Part shown: in pieces, positions 1 through 7,224 of the stretch
Position numbering within the stretch: the first letter of the stretch is position 1
How the letters are laid out: every line of letters begins with the position of its first letter
Assembly: GCA_030611395.1 (NCBI GenBank)
Contig: JAUWPX010000026.1
Location: forward strand, 1-10,109
Direction of reading: 5' to 3'
DNA: 10,109 nucleotides
Origin: Bacteroidota bacterium
Lineage (GTDB): Bacteria > Bacteroidota > Bacteroidia > Bacteroidales > VadinHA17
Notes under the pieces: model-generated
Database searches by the model: none
Seen by the model: only the letters and a program-made list of their open reading frames with translations
Told to the model about the DNA's origin: nothing
Program-made: the position numbers and the translations under genes

Positions 1-16
1 AAAATCAATAAACCTG

Positions 17-769
17 ATGGAGTCTGAAAATAACGATTACCACATTAGTATTTTTAAGCCAACTACCGATAGCGCCAGGAGAAACAGGAACATGATTGTT
101 CAGTTTGTTTTAATCTGGGCTGTTGCCATTTTCGGCTTTCAAATTCTTTTAAAAATTCTGGAAAAACCTACACCCGAACCGGCTTACACTGTATATGAAA
201 CCTACTGGGATGATATACAAGCGGGTAACCTGCAAATTACTAATCTTCAGAATGTAAGTCAGTCTGCCCTTTCTGTTCTCGGAAAAATCGCAATTGATCC
301 CGGACACAGACAAGCACTTGATAATGCTGTTAGCTGGATGGCATATAATATTGCCGACACTGTTCAAAAACAGAAACTAATTGTTACAATTAAGGAATTC
401 GAAGATATTGCAGCAGTAACATTGAATATTACTGATGATACATATGTTGCAAAAAAGAATCAACTCATACCGGTACTCAGGGAAATATTTAACCTTCACC
501 CGCTTGATGTCAGGGGGAAAATTGCAGCCCTGGAAGTTAAATCCTCATTAATGGAATCTTTTGATGTTGATAGCAGGAAGATCTTTGAAGAGGCTATGGA
601 ATTATACCTTATCCATAACAGGTCAGTACTGACCGATACAAAATTCCTTGGTTTTCCATTTCACTATTTCTATACCGCTGTATTCCTTTTAATACTGTTT
701 ATAGGACTGTGCTGGCTCTATTGTGTCAGAACAGATATGTTTAATAAGAAGTATGGAATAGAGGATTAA
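17..769 (+). CDS. DUF4212-like symporter small subunit with a large extracytoplasmic insertion
   Basis: This 250-residue protein has two membrane segments, at about residues 26-46 and 219-236. The N-terminal part (Arg-rich stretch, then a helix) and the C-terminal part (Leu-Gly-Phe-Pro at 211-214, a hydrophobic helix, then an Asn-Lys-Lys-Tyr-Gly-Ile tail) look like the two halves of DUF4212, the small partner of VC_2705-type sodium:solute symporters. Family members I know are only about 80-110 residues with a short loop between helices. Here roughly residues 50-208 lie between them. By the positive-inside rule (RRNR at 21-24 before helix 1) this insert faces outside the inner membrane. It looks soluble and mostly helical, and I do not recognise its fold. 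The symporter gene follows 34 bases downstream, which is the order usual for this pair. The ATG at 17 is the first start visible, with no Shine-Dalgarno before it; only 16 upstream bases are in the window. The DUF4212 assignment rests on pattern memory and gene order. Confidence 0.75.
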   Translation: MESENNDYHISIFKPTTDSARRNRNMIVQFVLIWAVAIFGFQILLKILEKPTPEPAYTVYETYWDDIQAGNLQITNLQNVSQSALSVLGKIAIDPGHRQALDNAVSWMAYNIADTVQKQKLIVTIKEFEDIAAVTLNITDDTYVAKKNQLIPVLREIFNLHPLDVRGKIAALEVKSSLMESFDVDSRKIFEEAMELYLIHNRSVLTDTKFLGFPFHYFYTAVFLLILFIGLCWLYCVRTDMFNKKYGIED

Positions 770-803
770 ACTTTTCCTTAATGCATAATAAAAATCTCCT
801 TAT

Positions 804-2477
804 ATGAAAAAGAAATTATTACCAATATTATTATTATTATTGATTCCATCGATTTTGAATGCAGCCACAGCCGGTACTCAGTTGGAAGGGGGCTTTAAGG
901 TTGGCCCTGCAATTATTTTAATAACTATTCTTGTCCTGTTTGTAATGGTCGGTATTATATTTCGGGCAAAGGATACTACTGACTTCTATGCTGCAGGAAG
1001 AAGTATATCAAAGGTAGGTTCAGGGATGGCTATTGCTTCAAACTGGATGAGTGCAGCATCATTCCTTGGAATGGCAGCACTTATGTACGGATCAGGTTAT
1101 CATGGTCTGGCCTATGTAGTGGGCTGGACTGGTGGTTATGTTCTTCTTCTGATTCTAATGGCCGGACAGATCAGAAAATATGGAAAATATACTGCTGCTG
1201 ACTTTATTGGCGACAGGTATTACTCAAAGGGTCTAAGAGCTGCAGGAGCAATTATTGCAATATTGATTTCTATTTCTTATTGTGTCGGACAGTTTGGTGG
1301 AATAGGCCTTATGTTTAAATGGGTAATGGGAATAGATTACACACTGGCGGTTATTATCGGAGGAACAGTTGTACTGACATATACGCTTATCTCCGGTATG
1401 CTTGGTGTAACCAAAAATATGCAGATACAGTATGTTATAATAATAATTTCATTTATAATCCCGCTTTTTATTCTTACAGCCAAATTCGATTATTTCTGGT
1501 TGTTACCGCAGATAGGTTATGGCTCAGTTGTTTCCGATGTTGTTGCAGGGTTACCAATTAATGAAATAAAGGAACTTTTCAATTCCCTTGGACATGATTA
1601 TGCCATCGTTCCTGCCCCGGAATTTGCTATGCCATGGGATCCGTCAACAGGAAAAACATTCTTCCAGTGGATTGCAATTACTTTTTCACTGATGATCGGT
1701 ACTGCAGGCTTACCACATGTTATCCAGCGTTTTTATGTAGTGCCAAAAGCCAGGGATGCCAGGTGGTCAGTAGTATGGGGACTATTCTTTATCTGTATTC
1801 TTTACTGGAGCGCACCGGTCTATGCTGTCTTTGGTAAGATCCTGTCTGCACATCCCGAGGTTGGTACACTTGCCAAAGATGCTATTGTAGTTTATACAGC
1901 CCAGCTTGGAGATATACATCCATTAATTGTTGGTTTCCTTGCTGCAGGTGGTGTATCAGCAGCATTCTCAACGGTTTCCGGTTTGCTGGTAGCCGGATCA
2001 TCTGCATTTGCACACGACCTGTACTTTAAAGTAATAAATCCGGACGCAAGTCCCAGGAAACAATTACTGTATGCCAGAATTGGCACCGTACTTATGGCTA
2101 TTATTGTTACACTACTGGCACTCAAGAACTTCGCTTTGATAGGTCAGCTTGTAGCAGTTGCCTTCTCCCTTGCCGGATGTACAATTTTCCCCCTGTTCCT
2201 GTTAGGTATATGGTGGAGTGGTTCTAATAAACAAGGTGCAATTGCCGGATTGATAACCGGTAGTACTGTTTCAGTAATTGCTATCACTTATTTTATCGCC
2301 GGAAAATCAGGGCTTCAACTACCTGCGCACGATTTTATCAGTTACTGGCTTGAAGCATGGTATTTCGCCTGGATTGGCGCACCTCTGGCAATACTGGCTA
2401 ATATTATTATTTCAAAACATACTAAGGAAACACCTCTTGAGATCAGGCAATTCCTGATCGAGAAAGTACATAGTTAA
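804..2477 (+). CDS. Sodium:solute symporter, large subunit (SSS family, ActP/VC_2705-like)
   Basis: This inner-membrane secondary transporter probably imports a small organic acid with Na+. The 557 residues begin with a signal-peptide-like segment (1-20, ending in Asn-Ala), as in acetate permease ActP, followed by many hydrophobic helices. SSS hallmarks are visible: FYAAGRSISKVGSGMAIASN at 61-80 followed by WMSAASFLG, Gly-Thr-Ala-Gly-Leu-Pro-His at 299-305 with Gln-Arg-Phe-Tyr, and the Gly/Ser-rich GGVSAAFSTVSGLLVAGSSA at 382-401, which in this fold lines the sodium site. The length matches ActP-type members (about 550). The combination with a DUF4212-like gene upstream and a CBS/DUF294 protein downstream points to the VC_2705 subfamily. 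The substrate is not readable from sequence: acetate is the favoured guess, with propionate, pyruvate or lactate possible. Its stop codon overlaps the next start by one base (TAATG). Confidence 0.93.
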   Translation: MKKKLLPILLLLLIPSILNAATAGTQLEGGFKVGPAIILITILVLFVMVGIIFRAKDTTDFYAAGRSISKVGSGMAIASNWMSAASFLGMAALMYGSGYHGLAYVVGWTGGYVLLLILMAGQIRKYGKYTAADFIGDRYYSKGLRAAGAIIAILISISYCVGQFGGIGLMFKWVMGIDYTLAVIIGGTVVLTYTLISGMLGVTKNMQIQYVIIIISFIIPLFILTAKFDYFWLLPQIGYGSVVSDVVAGLPINEIKELFNSLGHDYAIVPAPEFAMPWDPSTGKTFFQWIAITFSLMIGTAGLPHVIQRFYVVPKARDARWSVVWGLFFICILYWSAPVYAVFGKILSAHPEVGTLAKDAIVVYTAQLGDIHPLIVGFLAAGGVSAAFSTVSGLLVAGSSAFAHDLYFKVINPDASPRKQLLYARIGTVLMAIIVTLLALKNFALIGQLVAVAFSLAGCTIFPLFLLGIWWSGSNKQGAIAGLITGSTVSVIAITYFIAGKSGLQLPAHDFISYWLEAWYFAWIGAPLAILANIIISKHTKETPLEIRQFLIEKVHS

Positions 2478-3259
2478 TGGGGATATTTGCAAATAGATCA
2501 ACAAGGGCACTCATTCTGATAATGATTGTCCTTGTTATAACCGGCATCCTCATAGCAAAGTTTTATTACGGGAATATCAACAAATCGCTTGATCCCCGTG
2601 TTGTGAAAGCCAGGGAGCTTTATGCTAAATATAACAGCTACGCGCAAGAAGGAAATTATTATAAGGTTTTTGCCCTCCTTGATTCAATTGAAAGTATTTA
2701 CCGGGCTACTACACATTACGAGGGTTCATTTGAGTTGGGAGTTTTGTATAATAACAGGGCTGCTGCACTGTTGACTATCTCAATGTTTGCAGACAGTATC
2801 CCAATGGAATACAATCCATATTCTGATTTGACTGTCGATTCACTTGTTACACTTGCTGAAACAAATGTCCTGAAAGCAATTTCAGTGTATGATAACTTGA
2901 TAACAGTGTTCTCAGGAAAATCACATGAACAGATCTCTGAGATAATAGAACCCAGGTTTATGGAAGGATTTGAAAGTATTGCACCGGATTTAAAAACTAA
3001 ATATCTGGTTGCAAGAACAAAGGATATTGAAAAAGCTATACTGGAAAATGACAGAAGATTATCAGTATGTTATACCAACCTGGGCATTGTGTTAAGACAC
3101 AGAGAACAGTATAAACAGGCAGTGGAACAGTACAAAAAAGCACTTGAATTGTGGGACAGGAACCTTAACGCTGAAAACAACCTGAATTATTTACTGGGCA
3201 AACCTTTAGTAAAAAGAAATTTTATTCAGAAATTATTCCCGCCGGAACGTGATCAATAA
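2477..3259 (+). CDS. Membrane-anchored TPR-containing protein of unknown function
   Basis: This 260-residue protein has a single N-terminal hydrophobic helix (about 11-29) preceded by Arg7 and Arg10. That predicts the N-terminus inside and the body outside the inner membrane, or possibly an uncleaved signal anchor. The body is helical. Residues 196-229 read as a clear tetratricopeptide repeat (Tyr-Thr-Asn-Leu-Gly, then Tyr-Lys-Gln-Ala-Val, then Tyr-Lys-Lys-Ala-Leu-Glu-Leu). Weaker repeat-like helices occur around 43-75 (ARELYAKYNSYAQEGNYYKV) and 88-104 (Asn-Asn-Arg-Ala-Ala). TPRs bind proteins, so it may be a scaffold for the transporter or receptor. No enzymatic motif is visible. The start ATG overlaps the symporter stop by one base, implying translational coupling and a job tied to that protein. 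I do not recognise a named family, and the role is inferred from context only. Confidence 0.85.
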   Translation: MGIFANRSTRALILIMIVLVITGILIAKFYYGNINKSLDPRVVKARELYAKYNSYAQEGNYYKVFALLDSIESIYRATTHYEGSFELGVLYNNRAAALLTISMFADSIPMEYNPYSDLTVDSLVTLAETNVLKAISVYDNLITVFSGKSHEQISEIIEPRFMEGFESIAPDLKTKYLVARTKDIEKAILENDRRLSVCYTNLGIVLRHREQYKQAVEQYKKALELWDRNLNAENNLNYLLGKPLVKRNFIQKLFPPERDQ

Positions 3260-3281
3260 TTAAATAACTAAAAAATATCGA

Positions 3282-4547
3282 ATGAAACGCATAGTAGTAC
3301 TACCTTTACTCTTATTATCAAACCTGGCAATTTTTGCACAGGAAAAATCCGACTTTGGTATAAAATTTTCCGGTTTCGTTAAAAGTGATTTCTTTTTTGA
3401 TTCACGCCAGACCGTCGCCGCACGGGAAGGTCATTTCCTTTTATGGCCATCTCCTGAAGTTCTTGATGAACCCGGGAATGATATAAATGCTAAAACTAAT
3501 TTCAACTTCCTGGCAGTACAATCAAGATTAAAAGGAACAATTAGTGGTCCGGATGCTTTTGGTGCTAAAACTTCGGGAGTAATTGAGGGTGATTTCTTCG
3601 CCCAGGCAAATGATAACATCAACCTGTTAAGATTAAGGCATGCTTTTGTTAAACTAAACTGGACAAATCTTGAGGTGCTTGCAGGTCAGTACTGGAATCC
3701 TCTGTTTATAACAGACTGTTTTCCTGGTACTGTTTCATTCAACACCGGAACACCATTACAGTCATTTTCCAGGAATCCCCAACTGAGAATCACATATAAT
3801 ACCGGGAGCCTTAAGCTAACCGCAGCAGCTCTGTCTCAACGGGATTATGCTTCCTATGGTGAAGGTGGAGCATCCTCCGGCTATTTGCGAAACTCGGCAA
3901 TGCCGGATATGCATATGCAGTTGCAATACGGATCGAAAAATGATAAAACCGGCACAGATTTCATCCTTGGAGGTGGGATTGCTTATAAGTCAATTGTACC
4001 CAGACTTGAAACCAATACAGGCTTTCCATTATACCATGTTTATAAAGTTGATGAAAAGGTAAATGGAATAACAGCAATTGGTTTTTCAAAAATTACTACA
4101 CAGCCTGTCACAATCAAGTTGGAAGCCAGGTATGGGGAGAATATCAGTGATGTACTCGCGATAAGTGGGTTCGCTGTAAAAGAAGTCGCTGATCCGTTAA
4201 CAGGGAAATTGAATTATACACCCCTTACGAGTATAACATTCTGGGGAGAGATACATACAAACGGAACAGTACAATTTGGCATTTTCGGAGGTTTCTTTAA
4301 AAATCTTGGTACAAAAGAGGCGATGTCAGACCCTGGTAATGATGTATATGGACTGGGAACTGATATCAGCACCCTGTTAAGAATTTCACCGAGAGTAATA
4401 GTAAACTCCGGCAAGACCAGGATAGCTTTTGAACTTGAATATACCTCTGCAGCGTATGGAAATGATTTTAATCTGAATTATATACCTTCAAATACTACAA
4501 AAATTGCTAACTTTAGAGCACTAATCGGTGTGTATTATTTCTTCTAG
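3282..4547 (+). CDS. Outer-membrane beta-barrel porin
   Basis: The protein has 421 residues with a Sec signal peptide (MKR, a Leu-rich core, then Ala-Ile-Phe-Ala at 16-19) and probable cleavage before Gln20. The mature part alternates polar and hydrophobic residues in short strands separated by Gly/Asn/Asp-rich turns, contains no long hydrophobic helix, and ends in Val-Tyr-Tyr-Phe-Phe. The terminal aromatic is the usual barrel-assembly signal of outer-membrane proteins. Length and strand pattern suit a 16- to 18-strand porin such as the DcaP-like or Bacteroidota 'porin' families, but the strand count is not established. There is no TonB box, plug domain or partner SusD-like lipoprotein, so passive or facilitated diffusion is more likely than TonB-driven import. 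It starts 22 bases after the TPR gene within the same cluster, suggesting that it supplies the periplasm with the symporter's substrate. Confidence 0.85.
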   Translation: MKRIVVLPLLLLSNLAIFAQEKSDFGIKFSGFVKSDFFFDSRQTVAAREGHFLLWPSPEVLDEPGNDINAKTNFNFLAVQSRLKGTISGPDAFGAKTSGVIEGDFFAQANDNINLLRLRHAFVKLNWTNLEVLAGQYWNPLFITDCFPGTVSFNTGTPLQSFSRNPQLRITYNTGSLKLTAAALSQRDYASYGEGGASSGYLRNSAMPDMHMQLQYGSKNDKTGTDFILGGGIAYKSIVPRLETNTGFPLYHVYKVDEKVNGITAIGFSKITTQPVTIKLEARYGENISDVLAISGFAVKEVADPLTGKLNYTPLTSITFWGEIHTNGTVQFGIFGGFFKNLGTKEAMSDPGNDVYGLGTDISTLLRISPRVIVNSGKTRIAFELEYTSAAYGNDFNLNYIPSNTTKIANFRALIGVYYFF

Positions 4548-4564
4548 CGAAATTCCAACATGCT

Positions 4565-7066
4565 ATGAATGCCAGGGACCTGCGGAAATTCTTTCTGAGT
4601 ATAGTGTTGCCCTCAATACTGGCAATCACTTTGTTCATCATTTCATTCTATGTAATAATAATTCCATCATTTGAAAAGAATATGATGGAAGGTAAGAAGG
4701 AGATGATAAGTGAACTCACAAATTTAGCATGGAGCCTTGTTAATGAGTATTATAATGAATATCGTGCCGGTAGTATTGGCAGGGAAGAGGCAATGCAACT
4801 TGCTGCTTCCAGGGTTGGAAAGATGAGATATGGGGATGAAAAAAAAGATTATTTCTGGATTACCGATATGCGACCCTATATGGTGATGCATCCCTACAGA
4901 CAAGAGCTTAATGGCACCGATCTCTCCGATTATCAAGATCCTCAGGGAAAGCGTTTATTTGTGGATGCTGTGGAAACAGTAAGTAAAAACGGAGAAGGTT
5001 ATGTTGATTATATATGGCAGTGGAAGGATGATACAACACTTATTGTTCCCAAATTATCATACGTAAAAGGTTTTTCCCGGTGGGAATGGATCATAGGAAC
5101 AGGGATATACCTTGAGGATGTGAAACAGGAAATAAAAATACTTGAAAGGAGCCTGTTCCGTATAACATTCATAATTATTATTGTAATTACCTCGGCTCTA
5201 CTCTATATCATAAGGCAAAGCATGATAATAGAGAACCGAAGAAAGGAGGCTGAAAATAAGCTGCTGCTATCGCGACAGAAATATAAGACCCTGGTGGAAT
5301 CATCTACCATCGGGACACTTATGATGGTCGAAAATAAGATCATTTATGCGAATCAGAAATTCCTGGATCTTACTGGTTGTCAACGAAATGACCTGGGTGA
5401 TAAGACGATAGAAGATCTGTTTGACCTTGATTGGCATAGCATAACTGATTCTTTCAGGGATCCGGGAAGATCAGTGACGATGGAAACCGGAATAAAATCA
5501 CAGGATGATAACATTGAAGTAATATTGTCAGTCTCCAAGGTCAGTTATAATAACGGCTATAGCTACATAATAGTGATTAATGAACTTTCCAGGAGCAGAG
5601 TTATTGACAGGCATAGCAGGGTATTGCAAGATGACCTGCAATCGTCTCTGTTACTAATGAACCAACCGGTAAACCGTCTGGTAAAGGATTATCTTAGCTG
5701 TGATCTTGATTATACCTTATCAGAGGCAGTAAACCTGTTAAAAAGAAAGAACAGGACAGCATTGCTTATTAAACAGAAAAAACAGATAATAGGCATAGTA
5801 ACTGCTTCAGATTTCCTAAATAGGGCCATGTCTGAAGGAATTGAATTAAGCTCTCCTGTTTCTTCCATTATGTCGGCTCCTGTTATATCAGTACCTGAAA
5901 ATTACCTTATTCATGAAGCAATACTTACATGCAGATTGCACGGAATATCTTATTTACAGGTAAATAACAGACAGGGAGAATGCATTGGCCTGCTTGATTA
6001 TAATAACCTTCTTGAGGTACAACAAAATTACATAGCTCAGTTATTTAGTGAAACAGATAAAGCTGAGAGCGCAGGTGATATCAGGGATATTTATCTTAGA
6101 ATGAATGTTATTATCGAATTGCTTGTACGTAGTGGAGCTAAGCCTGAAAATATAACCAGATTAGTATCTTCTTTCTCTGATAAGGTAAATGTCAGGATTA
6201 TTGAGATGGCTATTGAAAAAGAGGGGACTGCTCCATACGATTTTTGTTTTATAGCTATGGGAAGCCAGGGACGCCTGGAGCAGACTCTTTGCACAGACCA
6301 GGATAACGGGATCATCATAAATGATAGTTTGGAAAATGGTGGAGCAGCAACCTTATATTTCAGGAAATTAGGAGAGAGGATAGCTGCTGATCTGAACACT
6401 GTTGGCTATAAATATTGCAGGGGTAATTATATGGCAAGTAATCCTCAGTGGATTAAATCGTTGAAGGAATGGAAGGAACAATTCAGTTCCTGGATTAATA
6501 ACAGCGATCCTCAAAGCATTCTTGATATAAATATTTTTTTCGATTTCAGGGCAATTTACGGCAAATCACATTTGGCAGATGAGTTAAGAATACACCTGAA
6601 TAAATCGACAGACAGGAAAGCGGTATTCTTTTATAACCTTTCACAGGAAATTATCAGGTTTAAATCACCGGTTGGTGTCTTTGGAAATATACTTGGAGAG
6701 CAGGAGTTACCCGACTCTAATATGGTTAATATTAAGAAATTGCTTATGCCGGTCACAGGTTTTGCAAGATTATATGCATTAAGAGCTTTAGTTTCTGAAA
6801 CAAACACCTTAAACAGGTTTGAAAGACTAAGGAATTCTGAGGATATGCCGGATAATCTTATTGATGAAATCACAGAAGCTTATGACATCCTTATGGGAGC
6901 CAGACTCAGATCACAGGTCAACAGTCTTGTTAAAGGTGAGGCCCCAACCAATACCCTTGACATTAATCAGTTAACAAACATTGAGCAAACAACTATCAGG
7001 AAAGTATTAACATTAATAAGCGATTTAGTTACAAAGGTCAGGCTCGATTTTAAAGGAACGATCTGA
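4565..7066 (+). CDS. Cache-PAS-CBS-DUF294 receptor with a GlnD-like nucleotidyltransferase domain
   Basis: This is an 833-residue inner-membrane signalling protein. In order: helix 1 (about 10-33); an extracytoplasmic single Cache domain of the sCache_2 type (about 36-190) with Asp-Tyr-Phe-Trp-Ile, Met-Val-Met-His-Pro and Trp-Ile-Ile-Gly-Thr-Gly-Ile-Tyr; helix 2 (about 199-217); a short coiled linker; a PAS domain (about 236-342); two CBS motifs (about 375-425 and 433-485); a DUF294 putative nucleotidyltransferase (about 500-640); and the DUF294 C-terminal helical domain (about 680-825). The nucleotidyltransferase motif GSQGRLEQTLCTDQD at 566-580 keeps Gly-Ser, Arg570, Glu572 and the metal-binding Asp578/Asp580, so it looks active; Cys618-Arg-Gly and Met623-Ala fit the family. 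DUF294/CBS proteins commonly accompany VC_2705 symporters but are usually soluble, often with a cyclic-nucleotide domain at the front. Here that position is taken by a transmembrane sensor. No histidine-kinase, GGDEF or methyl-accepting domain is present. It starts 17 bases after the porin. Target and nucleotide are unknown. Confidence 0.92.
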   Translation: MNARDLRKFFLSIVLPSILAITLFIISFYVIIIPSFEKNMMEGKKEMISELTNLAWSLVNEYYNEYRAGSIGREEAMQLAASRVGKMRYGDEKKDYFWITDMRPYMVMHPYRQELNGTDLSDYQDPQGKRLFVDAVETVSKNGEGYVDYIWQWKDDTTLIVPKLSYVKGFSRWEWIIGTGIYLEDVKQEIKILERSLFRITFIIIIVITSALLYIIRQSMIIENRRKEAENKLLLSRQKYKTLVESSTIGTLMMVENKIIYANQKFLDLTGCQRNDLGDKTIEDLFDLDWHSITDSFRDPGRSVTMETGIKSQDDNIEVILSVSKVSYNNGYSYIIVINELSRSRVIDRHSRVLQDDLQSSLLLMNQPVNRLVKDYLSCDLDYTLSEAVNLLKRKNRTALLIKQKKQIIGIVTASDFLNRAMSEGIELSSPVSSIMSAPVISVPENYLIHEAILTCRLHGISYLQVNNRQGECIGLLDYNNLLEVQQNYIAQLFSETDKAESAGDIRDIYLRMNVIIELLVRSGAKPENITRLVSSFSDKVNVRIIEMAIEKEGTAPYDFCFIAMGSQGRLEQTLCTDQDNGIIINDSLENGGAATLYFRKLGERIAADLNTVGYKYCRGNYMASNPQWIKSLKEWKEQFSSWINNSDPQSILDINIFFDFRAIYGKSHLADELRIHLNKSTDRKAVFFYNLSQEIIRFKSPVGVFGNILGEQELPDSNMVNIKKLLMPVTGFARLYALRALVSETNTLNRFERLRNSEDMPDNLIDEITEAYDILMGARLRSQVNSLVKGEAPTNTLDINQLTNIEQTTIRKVLTLISDLVTKVRLDFKGTI

Positions 7067-7107
7067 GCTAAAAAATAATTACTATTTAATTACTAAGGGA
7101 AAATCGT

Positions 7108-7157
7108 GCCCAATGGAAAATGTATAGTGGTATTGGACCTGGGCTTTGTACTTTTTT
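7108..7157 (+). terminator. Possible weak terminator after the five-gene cluster
   Basis: In the convergent gap, CCAAT (7110-7114) can pair with ATTGG (7132-7136), or GCCCA (7108-7112) with TGGGC (7140-7144). A six-T run follows at 7152-7157. The stems are short with large loops and are mutually exclusive, so this is only a candidate end for the plus-strand transcript. Confidence 0.25.
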
Positions 7158-7183
7158 GATAATCCCGGTTGTTTTCATGTTGT

Positions 7184-7199
7184 CTGATATATTTATCAG
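7184..7199. terminator. Small hairpin between convergent genes
   Basis: CTGATA (7184-7189) and TATCAG (7194-7199) form a perfect 6-bp stem with a 4-base loop, 117 bases past the receptor stop and 25 bases past the stop of the minus-strand gene. Its position suits a bidirectional terminator, but the stem is AT-rich and has no clear U-tract on either strand. It could also be chance. Confidence 0.25.
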
Positions 7200-7224
7200 C
7201 ATAAATTGAAGTTATATTCCAAAT

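Noticed and set aside
770..803. Promoter or terminator between the small subunit and the symporter
   Set aside because: Only 34 AT-rich bases with no stem or recognisable promoter element; consistent with a single operon.
6265..6278. CCAGG-N4-CCTGG inverted repeat
   Set aside because: It lies inside the codons for the conserved Ser-Gln-Gly-Arg-Leu-Glu motif, so the protein sequence explains it.
6091..6399. Minus-strand open frame of 102 codons inside the receptor gene
   Set aside because: It is antisense to the conserved nucleotidyltransferase motif region, whose sense frame is clearly coding.
4565..7066. Receptor as a histidine kinase or chemoreceptor
   Set aside because: Cache plus PAS suggested this, but no H-box, ATP-binding N/G boxes or methyl-accepting hairpin follow. 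The C-terminal half is CBS plus nucleotidyltransferase.
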